A stretch of DNA of 64,000 nt, taken from NCBI GenBank assembly GCA_022376515.1, contig WTXI01000067.1:114513-178512 (forward strand). The letters run 5' to 3'. Positions within the stretch are counted from its first letter, which is position 1. Every line of letters starts with the position of its first letter. The notes under the pieces were generated by a model. That model was not told the origin of the DNA, did not search any database, and was given only the letters and a program-made list of their open reading frames with translations. The position numbers were made by a program, and so were the translations under genes. This stretch comes from Lactifluus volemus. Taxonomy: Eukaryota > Basidiomycota > Agaricomycetes > Russulales > Russulaceae. This document shows, piece after piece, positions 11,061-21,500 of this stretch.

Positions 11061-12120
11061 GCACCTGTGTTTCCAAAGCTCTCCATACCCACACCTCGCT
11101 GCCTATCGAACACCCTCAAATTGTGCATATTTCCCCCAGAGTCGTCTACCGCTTCCTCCTTCCCGTCACTTTCTTCCAGTGAAGGTGACGCTGACTTCCC
11201 CGCATGGGACATGACGGCAGACCCCCATGTCTCAAAGTTGACAAATTCCCGGCGTTCTGCCTATCAGTATCAACCCTTCGCCGACGACGAAAGTAGCGAT
11301 TCTGTAAGTGCGCCCGGCATCTCCGACGGTTTCGGCATCCAAGGCACATTTCCTAGCACCGAACGCATTCGCGTGCGTTGGGCGGCTCCGGTACGGAACA
11401 TCCAAAATGGGATTCGCGAAGGCCGCAGGCGAGTCGGGGTAACGGATGTGCGTGGAGAGATCCTATGCACAGTCTTGGGACGCGGCCGCGACAAGGCTGC
11501 TGGAAAAGAAGGCGTGCTGGTACACTTGGATTACAAAGGGACCCGTGAGGGTCTTTTGTATCCGGGCGTTGCTACCCCTCTCGGTATGGATGTAGGACTG
11601 GAGGCGAAAGGATGTAACGTGAACTGGGCGACGGTTACCGAGTTCTGGGTGGGATGTTACTGGCGACCCTGGATATACTGGGCATGACATAAGTGGCGTG
11701 GAACACCGTGACCCGTGCATTGAAAAGCAAGCAGCCTACTAGGACGTCTTCTATCACGCAATCCGAGCTGAGCCTGCCTTTTCCATCCTTATCGATCACC
11801 CTGCACATCAGCATCAACGAGTTACTCCCACCCAACAGGAACGTCTTTACATTGTTCATCAAGGGTACAGTTCTAGTCACCTCAAGATTTACGTCGTCCC
11901 CCGACGGATCCCCTCACTCATCCGATGCTGACGATGAATCAAGAAGCCAAGGTGTTTCATTCCTGCGATTTCGCATCCTTGCAGCCGACAAGAACACATC
12001 GAGACGACCGCTCGCAACAATATGGATTTACCAACAGATGCTCTGGACGTGTTACCCTCTTCAGAACTCAAGGGACAATGGATTGAATTAACACGCGGGG
12101 CACGTACCCGAATCAGCTCT
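11060..12120 (+). pseudogene. Conserved basidiomycete protein of unknown function, frameshifted
   Basis: Three successive frames carry pieces in the order I recall for an uncharacterised basidiomycete family. First comes SRRSAYQYQPFADDESSDSV and STERIRVRWAAP, then GRRRVGVTDVRGEILCTVLG, YKGTREGLLYPGVATPLGMD and NVNWATVTEFW. The frame shifts near 11650. It continues with VTGDPGYTGHDISG, shifts again near 11725, and goes on with ISINELLPPNRNVFTLFIKG and VLVTSR. A last piece with PTDALDVLPSSELKGQWIELT lies in yet another frame from 12025. Since no intron pair explains the shift inside the FW..GYTG stretch, I call it a pseudogene. It could alternatively be a real gene with unresolved introns or sequence errors. 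Molecular role is unknown. Confidence 0.5.
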
Positions 12121-12594
12121 CAGGGCGGTCGTGTCACTCTCCGCCCGCTCCCGCTTCCACATGCCCTGGTTGCCTCCCCATCCTCGACGCAACGTGGGAA
12201 CGCTGATCGCCCGATGCTCGCATACGCACATCAGACCTCCATCGCGTCCCATCGTCCTCTGCATTGCGTGAATCGCCGCACACGACTCTCCACTGCCTCG
12301 TGTGCCCCTCCTCCCACACGACACCACTGGGGTGTGTGAGTGATGCAGATCATCAACCTGTCGAAACGTTGTGGTCGCTACCAAATGGGCAACTGACGTG
12401 TGACTGTGGAGATACTTGTACTTGCTAGGTCCACCTAGTATGATGTAATTTTGTGGAGAAATCAAGAGCTGATCAGGAATGATGACCAATGGAGGTAGGA
12501 AACGGAGTCCTGATCAGCACAATGACCTCCATCATAACCCCTTCAGGCTGATCTCGAACACCAACCCGACCAGCCGAGTTATGCTGTCCCCTTG
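12121..12594. other. Intergenic region before duplication copy 2
   Basis: Open frames overlap on both strands but none matches a known family. The last part directly joins the duplicated segment at 12595 without visible terminal repeats. Confidence 0.3.
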
Positions 12595-13339
12595 CTGTAG
12601 GTTGTGGCCTATCGCGGCGTTACCTCACTGCACATTAATTGTTGAGCGCAGGTATACATCAAGTGTTTCTTCTAGCTAATTGGAGCTAAAGAACAGCTCA
12701 GGGTCAATTGTGTTGAACGGCCTCTCGATTTCATCTACAAACAGATAGTCGGCAAAATCGGACAGTTTCGCATCGCATCGATCCATCATGATCTTGATCC
12801 CGTGACTGATTGCAATACGTTCAAGTTGGCTGGGCGACGGTCCGGGCACATCACTTTTTGTATTACTCACTGTGAGCACAGGACATGCCAATGCGCTTCT
12901 TATTGCCATTTGGAAACACAAAATCACGTTTTTACGATTAACGCTCGCTGAACACAGGAATATTGCCAATTGGAGTACAGGAACAACTCAGGGTCATAAC
13001 GTTTGCGCCGCCTCTTATATTCATGGACGGTGAACTATTAGACAGCGGTATCGACTTCCATCGCCATAACCTGTGATCTCATAGCGCTGGCGGGGACAGG
13101 CACGGCAGTACAGCTAGTAGATGGGCGGCACAAACGCCCCTGCGGTATTGATTTATGTGCGCGCGCAGGAATCCTATAGCCAATTGGGGTCTGTTGCACA
13201 GTCTTCTCAAGTGATGGAAGGGACGGCCAACAGATTGGCCCGACTCTGGATACGGTTTCATACGACAAAGTGGGTCATGATATGGCCGCTCGCTACATTT
13301 CCGAGTCTTGAAACATATAGGTTTTTTCATAAAAAAATC

Positions 13340-13347
13340 TATATAAA
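13340..13347 (+). promoter_or_regulatory. TATA box of HHSEP gene 2
   Basis: TATATAAA is placed as in copy 1, 173 bases before the ATG, followed by a longer C-run. Confidence 0.6.
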
Positions 13348-13519
13348 CCCCCCCAGGTTTTGCTTCAGTTCCAGCATCCCACTGAACTGTACGTCCACAC
13401 AACCATCTCATTAGCACCAAAGCGACGCGCTCACCCTTCCTCCTCCAGATTATCTCAACCAAACCAAACACAACCAGTTTTTTTAAACCTTTGAATTTGT
13501 TTTGACCAGTCGTCTAACA

Positions 13520-14158
13520 ATGGTGAGTTAGATCCCCCATGCGTAGCACCGGGTCTCCGTAGTTGGACACGATGGGCTAATTCATTGTATACAGCCCAAG
13601 CACTCAGCCCCCCATCACTCGGAGCCCCACCACTCGGAGCCTCATCACTCGGAGCCCCACCACTCTGAGCCTCATCACTCTGAGCCCCACCATTCGGAGC
13701 CCCACCACTCCGAGCCTCACCACTCCGAGCCTCATCACTCCGAGCCTCACCACTCGGAGCCTCACCACTCTGAGCCTCATCACTCTGAGCCCCACCACTC
13801 TGAGCCTCACCACTCCGAGCCTCACCACTCCGAGCCTCATCACTCTGAGCCCCACCACTCTGGGCCCCACTTGCCCCACCCCAACTTGAAGCATCTCTCG
13901 ATCCTCAAGTGGCTCCGCGTCCTCAACCCAGAGAGCCTCATCTTCCAGTGGGTCGCCGACAGTGCCTGGCACGCTGTCAAAGGCGGGGCCAGCAATCCCG
14001 ACGGCTTCTTGATGGAAATAATGCAGTCCGCTGCTGATCATCAGTTCCACTTCAGGATTACCGAACACGGCAACCCCATCAAGGCCTCCGAGCTCACGTT
14101 CAAGGAAGCTCCCAAGTTTGCCAAGATCCTCGAGGAACTTATCGTTCATCTCAAGTGA
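13520..14158 (+). CDS. His-rich HHSEP-repeat protein, copy 2
   Basis: Exon 1 is the ATG at 13520-13522, the intron is 13523-13594 and exon 2 is 13595-14158, about 188 aa. The repeat block has about 17 uninterrupted HHSEP units, the last being HHSGP, and lacks the DESLPLP insertions of copy 1. The C-terminal domain from LPHPNLKHLS to ELIVHLK is identical to copy 1 in protein and, by eye, in DNA. This suggests recent duplication or gene conversion, with the repeat array changing faster. No signal peptide is visible. Function is unknown; metal binding by the paired histidines is only an inference. Confidence 0.7.
13613..13867 (+). repeat. 15-bp minisatellite coding for HHSEP, copy 2
   Basis: Seventeen contiguous 15-base units occur, with synonymous variation mainly in the Ser codon (TCG, TCT, TCC) and in the first His codon (CAC, CAT). 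Confidence 0.85.
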
Positions 14159-14511
14159 TTTTTTGCAGTAATAAAGATCTATTTTAAGTTGGCGATTACT
14201 TGTTACATCGGCCCCCACCGTTTATCTCCAAGTTGCGACATTTTCTTGGTAGTAGATGGTTTGTCTACGGGGCCTGTTCTGTCAATTACATGTACGCCTT
14301 CCCGTTTTGTTTTGTTCGTTTGAATGTGTCAGGATTGTGTCAGGATTCTAGGTAGTGATTCTCTGTGTTCACGTAGGAGTACACTGCTTGGATGTTACAA
14401 TGACAATATGAGTTTGAGTTTGAAATGTTTATGGTATGAGGACGGTAGAGAAAGCGCGATCTATACCATTCGTTGACAATCATCGTCTACTAGTAGTACG
14501 CGACCAGGCTA

Positions 14512-16230
14512 TCATTCCTCAAGCTCGTCTTCTTCGTCCTCACCATCGTCCTGTGCAGACGCAAGCGGAGGACCGGGCCCGCCCGACGTTTGCCCGACGA
14601 GGTCGGCCATGACAAGGCCAACCGCAGCGTCCACCGCTGCGCGTGACATTTTCAAGTTGGGCATCGCGCGCAGAAGGGGGTGGTGTTTCGGGTCGAGATC
14701 GACGACCTCCTCGTCGTCCTCGCTTTCCACATTATTTTTGACCACACGCTGAGAGACATTCTGCCGACTCCCTTCTTCTCCTTCTTCTTCTTCTTCGTCG
14801 TCGTCGTCGTCCTCTTGATCTGCTTCGCTCGCGCTATCGCTATCCCCAGAAGCAGTGGAGCTAGAGGTACCAGATGGTGATCCACCGTCGCTCGTACTGC
14901 TCGCAGTCTCAAAGTCCGAGTCGGAATCCGAGTCTCCTCCCACCACCTTTCCATTTCCCTCACCACCGTCCACCTCTTCCACTCGCTGCGCATTGGTCTC
15001 GGACACAGCCCCGGCCTCAGCAGCGGCATCATCCCGAATCCCAAACGCGTCCCGATGTCTTCGCACCCATTCCAATATCCTTTCCCTCTCCTTCCCATCG
15101 ATCATCTGAAACTCCGTCTCTTCTCCCTCTTCTTCTTCTCCATCATCTTGTTCTGAGCTGTCCGCCCCGACAGAAGCGCGCCGCGTCAAGACCACCGAGC
15201 ACGTTCTCCCAGTCGCGGTACGCACGCGCACACCGGCCTCTCCGGGTGCGAGATCCGCGAGCGCCCAAAACTCGGCCGGCCGAGCATCCGTGAGGATACC
15301 GGCGTCAAAGAACCAAAGCGAGGTCTCACGAACGCCACGGAACGCCGTGATACCTGCGAGCGGTGCGCCACGCTCGACGCTGGTGAGAACTAGGCCGAGT
15401 CGGTCATTATCGTTGGGGGTGATAATGGTGGCGGAGAGGAGTGTGAGGAGTGCTTGGTGTGTGGTGGAAGGACGCAGAGAGGAGGGATAGGATGAGCTTG
15501 AGTGAGCCGTTATGCGTGGAGGGGCACCAGATTCGGGAACTGAACACGCGAGCTCGAACCGCACCGTAGCACCTGCACCAGAATCGGCGCGACCCTTACC
15601 TTCCCTGTTGCTGGCGCGACGGGGTGTAGGCGGTGGAGGTTTGTCCCCCGCAAGGAGCAGTAGTGTCCATTGCAGTGCGCCTGACGAACGAGCGCGCGTC
15701 GGGAGGAGAAAAGCGCGGGTGAGCGCGGAACGTTCGCAGCGTGTTACGGATGCACCAGTACCACCGTGTGCGAGGCGGAGCGTGCGCGCGTGGAACGTGA
15801 TGTCCACTTTATGCCTCACGGGCGCAGTAGCGGATAGCGCGTGTACCGTCAACTGTGGCAAGTCAGTCGCGTCTTCCTCATCCTCATCATCTTTTCCTCC
15901 TCCTTTCTGGCTGTCCTGTTTGGGCTTTTTGTGAAGGGTTGAGGACGACGTCGACGGGCGTTGTTGGGGAGAGGAAGACCGACGACGTTTAGTGAGGTGT
16001 GAAGAAGTGGTGGGTGTATGCAGAGCGTGCAAAGCTCGCTGGACAGAGGGTTGGATCTCAGGCCACGCATCGCGGAGGTGTGAGGCGTCGTCGGGTCGGG
16101 CAGGACCGCCGGTAGCGAGGCGAAGAGCGGCATCTAAGAATTTTTGATATCCGTGTGTTGCTATCTCCGGTGGAATCGAGTGATGTGGGATGACAGAGAG
16201 GAATGCGTCCAAGTATTCGTTGGTCGACAT
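14512..16230 (-). CDS. Rtt106-like histone chaperone (PH-like domain, acidic tail)
   Basis: A single 572-codon frame. Residues about 130-370 resemble the tandem PH-like domain of Rtt106/Pob3-type chaperones. In particular the stretch from RLGLVLTSV through ITAFRGVRETSLWFFDAGIL has the pattern of the family motif V.AFRG...FL.FL..GIL. Residues about 80-115 are basic and Ser-rich (TKRRRSSSP), a likely nuclear localisation signal. The C-terminal 190 residues are very acidic, with a run of Asp and Glu near residue 490, as expected for histone binding. The family deposits H3-H4 during replication-coupled nucleosome assembly and silencing. The assignment rests on motif shape and architecture, not an alignment. 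The 121-base gap to the divergent start at 16351 suggests a shared bidirectional promoter. Confidence 0.65.
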   Translation of the reverse strand: MSTNEYLDAFLSVIPHHSIPPEIATHGYQKFLDAALRLATGGPARPDDASHLRDAWPEIQPSVQRALHALHTPTTSSHLTKRRRSSSPQQRPSTSSSTLHKKPKQDSQKGGGKDDEDEEDATDLPQLTVHALSATAPVRHKVDITFHARTLRLAHGGTGASVTRCERSALTRAFLLPTRARSSGALQWTLLLLAGDKPPPPTPRRASNREGKGRADSGAGATVRFELACSVPESGAPPRITAHSSSSYPSSLRPSTTHQALLTLLSATIITPNDNDRLGLVLTSVERGAPLAGITAFRGVRETSLWFFDAGILTDARPAEFWALADLAPGEAGVRVRTATGRTCSVVLTRRASVGADSSEQDDGEEEEGEETEFQMIDGKERERILEWVRRHRDAFGIRDDAAAEAGAVSETNAQRVEEVDGGEGNGKVVGGDSDSDSDFETASSTSDGGSPSGTSSSTASGDSDSASEADQEDDDDDEEEEEGEEGSRQNVSQRVVKNNVESEDDEEVVDLDPKHHPLLRAMPNLKMSRAAVDAAVGLVMADLVGQTSGGPGPPLASAQDDGEDEEDELEE

Positions 16231-16350
16231 GACTGTCCACCTTGACCGTTCCTTCGACTCCCTCCTCTGCCCTTGTCGCAGTTAGATCACGTGTTCACTT
16301 AAATTGGGTACAATTGAACGAGGTATTACGATTGGCGGTGAAAATGAACA

Positions 16351-16599
16351 ATGAATACAAGCACTACAAACAACTCTCACCCGCCTCCTCACCTGTTGTG
16401 CCAGCGCGACCCAAAGGATCGTGCAAGCCCATCACAGCTGGACCATATTCTGTCAGCGCCCACTTTGACTGGCTTGACCAAGGACACCGCCACCGCCGTG
16501 GGAAAGGTCCAAGAGGCCTACACTGCTAATCGCATCCACGTCATTGCCCACCACCTCTACCATAAATTTATCCTCTCCTCATGGAAAGGCTCGGCCTAC
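16351..16599 (+). CDS. Candidate upstream exon, possibly of the F-box gene
   Basis: An 83-codon frame from the ATG at 16351 ends at a GTAAGC donor at 16600. It encodes a segment with RDPKDRASPSQLDHILSAP and AVGKVQEAYTANRIHVIAHH, which I do not recognise. If spliced to the acceptor after CTCAAG at 16670 it joins in frame to the F-box coding sequence at 16671. Acceptors ending CAAG are also used in the phospholipase D gene of this window. Either this is exon 1 of a longer F-box protein, or it is a separate small gene whose remainder is lost. Confidence 0.35.
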
Positions 16600-18089
16600 G
16601 TAAGCAGTTCCAAATCGTGATTGTTGTGTCATTGATCTGTTCGCAACCTTGCCAATTGATAGCGCTCAAGAGCAATAGACGACACTCGCCTATCCATATC
16701 CTCAACGACGATGTGCTTCTCAATATATTTCATCTCTATCAGCTAGCCGATCCAGACGAATATAACGATGGAACTGGGATGGTCATTGCTTGGTCCCACC
16801 AACGTTGGTGGTACAGACTGGCACATGTTTGTCGATTGTGGCGAAATATTATTCTTGGATCACCATCCCGGCTCGACCTTCATCTGTTCTGCACCAATGG
16901 TGTACCTGTCGCGGACATGCTCGCAAATTCACCACCTCTACCACTCATCATCTATTATAGTGATTGGAAGATGACAGCAGACGATGAAACGGGTACATTG
17001 CTCGCACTTTCGCACCGTGATCGCGTGCATCGCGTTGGCCTTTGGATTCTCCCAAATTTGGGGAAGTTCGTCGCGGTTATGGATGATCAATTCCCCGTTC
17101 TGGAATACATGTATATCAATTCTTGGACCAAAGTGGTTCTTCCTGTAACGTTTCAAGCCCCCAATCTACGCCATCTCAGACTGATGACAGCTTACCTTCC
17201 AATTGGATCACCCATACTTACAACTACTGCTGCGGGACTTGTCACTCTCTCGCTTCTCGATATCCCAGCATCTGCTTATTTCCCACCAAGTTATGTACTT
17301 ACCTGGCTTTCGCTTATGCTCCAGCTCGAGATACTGAACATTGGATTTCAATCCCCTATCTCCAACCGTGCTGTTGAAAGGCAGTTGCACCATGCTCCGG
17401 ACATGACCACACTTCCTAACCTATGCCTCTTTGTGTTGCAAGGTACGGCCAGATATTTGGAGGGCCTTGTTTCTCAGATCAGCGTCCCTTCCCTCACCAT
17501 CTTTCGTGTCCATCTTTTTAATCAACTCTCCTTTACTTTTCCACACCTCTTGCAGTTCATGCAATCATCCGAGAACCTCACATTTAGCGCCGTCCAGGTA
17601 ACTTTCGGTGCGCTTTCTGTTTCCTTACATTCGGTCCCTTGGAAGTGGGACGCTCCTTTGATGTTGGAGATTAGCTGCAGACACCTCGACTGGCAGGTTG
17701 CGTCTGCGGTGCAATTACTTGGTACACTTTCGCCCATACTTTCTGTTGTCGAGCAAGTAGCATTCAGCTACGAAGAGCGCAATCAATCATCCGAATTGCA
17801 CAACAATGTTGATCGAAGACAGTGGCGTGAACTTCTTAGGCCGTTCACCAACGCGAAGACTATTCATGTACAAGATGATCTCATCAGCAAAATCTTCCGT
17901 TCTTTGCCATCTGATGATGGAGAGCCACCACTGGAGCTCCTTCCGAACCTTGAGGAGGTTGGATATTCCGGAGAAGGCGATGCTCGGGATGCATTTACCA
18001 CATTTCTCAATGAACGACAAGTATCGGGCCATCCCGTGAGCGTGCGCTTGGTGGATCATTCGATATTCGATATACCTAGGGATCCGTAG
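16581..18089 (+). CDS. F-box protein, Agaricomycete type
   Basis: A 502-codon frame. The F-box lies near residues 37-75 (PIHILNDDVLLNIFHLYQLA followed by VCRLWRNIILGSPSRLDLHL). The rest is a degenerate leucine-rich region with repeated LP.L..L segments, typical of the large F-box families of mushroom-forming fungi and relatives. Such proteins bridge Skp1-Cul1 ubiquitin ligases to substrates; the substrate here is unknown. The first 30 residues from the ATG at 16581 look like translated intron rather than protein, so the real N-terminus may come from splicing of the exon at 16351-16599 to 16671. The coding region is intact and intron-free after that point. Confidence 0.75.
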   Translation: MERLGLRKQFQIVIVVSLICSQPCQLIALKSNRRHSPIHILNDDVLLNIFHLYQLADPDEYNDGTGMVIAWSHQRWWYRLAHVCRLWRNIILGSPSRLDLHLFCTNGVPVADMLANSPPLPLIIYYSDWKMTADDETGTLLALSHRDRVHRVGLWILPNLGKFVAVMDDQFPVLEYMYINSWTKVVLPVTFQAPNLRHLRLMTAYLPIGSPILTTTAAGLVTLSLLDIPASAYFPPSYVLTWLSLMLQLEILNIGFQSPISNRAVERQLHHAPDMTTLPNLCLFVLQGTARYLEGLVSQISVPSLTIFRVHLFNQLSFTFPHLLQFMQSSENLTFSAVQVTFGALSVSLHSVPWKWDAPLMLEISCRHLDWQVASAVQLLGTLSPILSVVEQVAFSYEERNQSSELHNNVDRRQWRELLRPFTNAKTIHVQDDLISKIFRSLPSDDGEPPLELLPNLEEVGYSGEGDARDAFTTFLNERQVSGHPVSVRLVDHSIFDIPRDP

Positions 18090-18812
18090 CGTGTGGACTG
18101 CGGCAATTGGTGGATCGATGTACGTCTCAACGCAATCACCCATATCCTAATTGCGCTTACACTGTAACACCCACCTACTCTCCTTTTCATGATGACCACC
18201 AGATTTTAGTCATTGACGAGATCGCGACAAAGAGGCCCAACTAGCTTATCTTGTATGCATTCTTGATGACTACTATCACACACCCTTCCTCAGATTCTCA
18301 AAGTATAATTTGTCTCTCCAAACATATTGCATCGTTTCGAGCACGGTGTCATTTCCTATTGCGTACACTGTACGACTGTTTATGCCTTACCACTTATCAA
18401 ACAATACCCTATGTCAAAGTCTTGCGATCTCGTGACGTACTGACTTAGTCATCTGGAGTTCTTCTGTTCTCCATGCCCTTGCGCGTCTTCTTCATTTTTT
18501 GTTGGCATGCTTCTGCCGAATCAGAATCACATGGGACCAAAGGGGAGAGTTTGAGATTATCGGCCATTAGCCAACACCCGCGACGAGTCTACGTGTCTGT
18601 CCCCTGACCAAGCCGGCTATGGTCTTCCATGGGATAGCCATGTCTCCAATGTCGTATGTTGCCGCACCTCTCGCTCTCTCTCTCACTCATTTTTTTCCCT
18701 TCCCCGACCTTAGTCATCCTTACAGGTATCACATTGCTCTCTTCTATTTAGACCCAGTGCACTTTTAAACCGATTTACATGGATTCTATGTCCATCATTC
18801 CGACTACGTTCC
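18090..18812. other. Convergent intergenic region
   Basis: This separates the 3' ends of the F-box gene (plus) and the RNase III-like gene (minus). No gene or repeat is recognisable. Confidence 0.4.
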
Positions 18813-19813
18813 TTATGAACCCGTCCCTACGCTGACCCAGCCCATTGCATGCAGTGCCTGTCGCGCAGCCTCCTCTTTCGCTTGCTGCTTGTTTTTTCCG
18901 GTTCCCGTACCTCTCGTTATTCCTTCCACTGCAAGACATAACCCCCTCAGCATCCGGGGCTCACCCCAAGAACAATTCTTAGCCGCACTCACCGAGACAG
19001 TCGACAGTCCATATGAGAGCGTGGTCCGGTCCCGATTGCAAAGCATTCCATTTAACTTTTTGGCTGCGTTGCGCAGCCGTTTGATTGAATAGTGAGAGAA
19101 ACGCCGACTTTGTTGTCACAGTAGGCAACAGCGTGTCATGTGGAAGAGGCGGTGGTGGTGACACAGGTGGGGGTGGATTACCCATGTCATGATCGGTCTC
19201 GGATGTCAATGAACCGGGATTTGGGTCTACCAAAAGGCGGATCCAAGCCTGGACGCTCGGGTAACCTTGTTCTATGTACAAGGCACCTACGTAGGCGTTG
19301 AATAGGCGAATGGTTTCCTGTCCATCCTCGTGTCAGTACAAAGCCGATAACTGATCCCAAACCACAACTCAACCCTAGAAGTCCGCAGCTCTCCGCGAAG
19401 ATCTGGGGGGCATGTGAACTTTTCCCGCATCTCGTACTGTGTCACCCATTGTTCATAGGCATCTTCTGACAATGAAATATCGAGCTCTATCTGCGGAGAA
19501 TTCACGTCGATGTGAGGGTTCGGGGGCCAATGTCTCAGGCCGCAGTGGTGCTTACTTCTAACCGGTCATCGTGCAACATCGGCCGCTTCTTGAAGTGAAT
19601 TTCCGCGACAACCATGTCCAGCACTCGCTTCCCGAGGAAAGCAAGGCGGTCACCATCTCCAAGGTTATCGTTATTAAACTCAGAAGATCTGAAAGATCGG
19701 TGTGTAAAAATCGTAAGGGCAGCGTTGCTTGAAATTGGAGGGAGAAGAGGTAAAGTCATCTTTGGCTCAGTCTTGGTCTTGAATTGCGTGCGCGATCTTG
19801 TGGACACCGCCAA
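18813..19813 (-). CDS. Degenerate RNase III domain plus dsRNA-binding domain protein
   Basis: Four exons join in frame on the minus strand: 19813-19556, 19490-19374, 19317-18993 and 18928-18813, giving 271 aa with GT..AG introns of 65, 56 and 64 bases. Residues about 25-150 are RNase III-like: NAALTIFTHRSF, then DGDRLAFLGKRVLDMVVAEI, KRPMLHDDRLE and LFNAYVGALYIEQGYPSV. The C-terminus (about 200-265) is a dsRBD ending in TGTGKNKQQAKEEAARQALH. The signature FLGD is FLGK and the second acidic site normally D..EA..GA is R..NA..GA, so the metal-binding residues are missing and cleavage activity is unlikely. Comparable inactive RNase III/dsRBD proteins serve as mitochondrial ribosome components (mL44/mL57 types), a plausible but unproven role. 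Confidence 0.75.
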
Positions 19814-19879
19814 ATCAGAAGTAGGGATAGTACTGCTGAAGAGCCTCTTGGAGGGTTATATACGAGTTTGAGATGAATT

Positions 19880-20935
19880 TGACTGCGCTGCAAGCTGCGC
19901 AGCAAGCTACGCCGCAAGCTACTCCGCCGACAAAGGGGTCATCGATATTAGTGTCACGGGGCCTCGCTTCCCCCCGCAAGATAGCACGTCGACCGTCTTT
20001 GCGGTCCCGCCGCATCTTGTTGAGCCTGGGCGTATGTCCCGCACTCACAGCGGTGGAAATCACATGGACCTATGAAGTACTGTATGAGCTGATGAACACC
20101 ATGTAGTACCGCAAAACGTACCTCCGTATCCGCATCTAGATCCCAAGGATCGAATTTCCCAGAGCCATCCACCGAAGCGAAGTCCGCAGCATTTGCGGGA
20201 TGCCACTTGAGATCGTGAACATAGTCGTCCGCTTTATCAAATGAATATATCGGGAATACACTCTTGTGTCGACGTAGATGGTTTCGCCAATGACTTCGCA
20301 TGCCACATTTTCACCGTTCAATCGACGGAATAGGTAAGAACAAATAGGAGAAGTCCACTGGCCCGATCATGATGAGAGGGTGAAAGTTGAGTCGCATGAC
20401 TGGCCCTTGTAAACGTCCTACTGGTCGAGACTAGCTATCACCCCCGCGCGGTCGTGGCGTTTGGCTTGGTAGATATTTCCTTCTTTAGTACCGACCCAGA
20501 ACGCGGTAGTTTCCTGCGCTGTGTGAGCATCATTCTCGCCGTGAAGGTAAATAAATGCACACACCTGTGGCTGAGCATATTGAGGTTGTGTGCGTTTTGG
20601 ATCCCAAGCATTTGCATCGCATAGACTGGGTGTGTGTGCCCCGCCACTGATAATGATGTCTTGAGCACAGGTAGATGCTTCGACCTTGTTCTCCAGAGCA
20701 ATATCATCCGACTGTCATTCTGGTCAACTACGCCTGACGAGTGTGAAGTTGGGGAGGATTACACACCTGGTGAGTAGAATAACGAATTCCGGTCGCTCTA
20801 TTAAGTGTAGGTTCCAAAACTGCCACAATGCCATGAGGGGGTTCATTAACCGCGGCGTGCATTTGACGCAAGACTTGAGTTCCGGAAACCGCAATTAAAA
20901 CAATGAGTAGGTAGAACAGCCCCATGAGTACTAGG
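19880..20935 (-). pseudogene. Dynein intermediate chain relic (WD40 part)
   Basis: Pieces of a cytoplasmic dynein intermediate chain occur in order on the minus strand: PHGIVAV with NLHLIERPEF (near 20800, one extra T), ILLWRTRSKHLPVLKTSLS and AGHTHPVYAMQMLGIQNAHN (near 20600), TTAFWVGTKEGNIYQAKRHD (near 20460), PVMRLNFHPL (near 20380), and IYSFDKADDYVHDLKWHPAN with SVDGSGKFDPWDLDADTEV (near 20180). RLNKMRRDRKDGRRAIL lies near 20020. Frames change at least four times, a Trp of the VDWTVK motif is TGA, and the WD repeat before ILLW is largely deleted. The intact protein links dynein to cargo; this copy is dead. It ends about 70 bases before the start of the RNase III-like gene. Confidence 0.75.
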
Positions 20936-21500
20936 ACCCACCTTGGGCGACCAGTCCACGTCCGATTCTTACAATATCATTCGTCCCCGAATGAGCATTC
21001 CTCGTTTCAACACTCGTGAATCGTCATGTGACGATAACCGATCAGTCAGTTGATGAGAACTGCACGATTAAGACCGGTCACCATCCCTGGAAGTGTAGTC
21101 GCGAAAAAGTAATCGAAATTGTCGTCAAAGTGCTCGTTGGACGATCTTTGAGGATTTTGCAATACGAAATCCAAGAACTCGGGGGTGGCAAGACCATTTC
21201 CTTCCTTCATCAAATCCGCACGTGTGTTTCAACGGAGGATTAACAACAGAAAGCACAATGGGGACAGACCTCTTCAATTTCACGGTCCAATGTCGCATTC
21301 TCTTCTTCGAACTTTTCACCTGGGAGGCCCAACGCGATGCCAACTCAACGCGGTGCCAACACCCACACCGCGGCACCTGGACTGTGGAAAAAACATACCC
21401 GTTATGAGCACTGGAATCAGCCAAAAAAAAGAAAAAGATTACGTGAATCGTGTAATAAACTGCTCACGTAAGCCGCGCGATTCCGACCGCATATACTTGT

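Larger units (their letters stand above)
12595..14447 (+). repeat. Segmental duplication, copy 2 (contains HHSEP gene 2)
   Basis: This is the partner of 6274-8153 in direct orientation, 6.3 kb away. Small indels separate the copies, for example a shorter intron and two extra T near the 3' end. No flanking target duplication is visible. Confidence 0.9.

Noticed and set aside
15512..15934. Plus-strand frames inside 14512-16230
   Set aside because: They are shadows of the 572-codon Rtt106-like gene, whose motifs and acidic tail are convincing on the minus strand.
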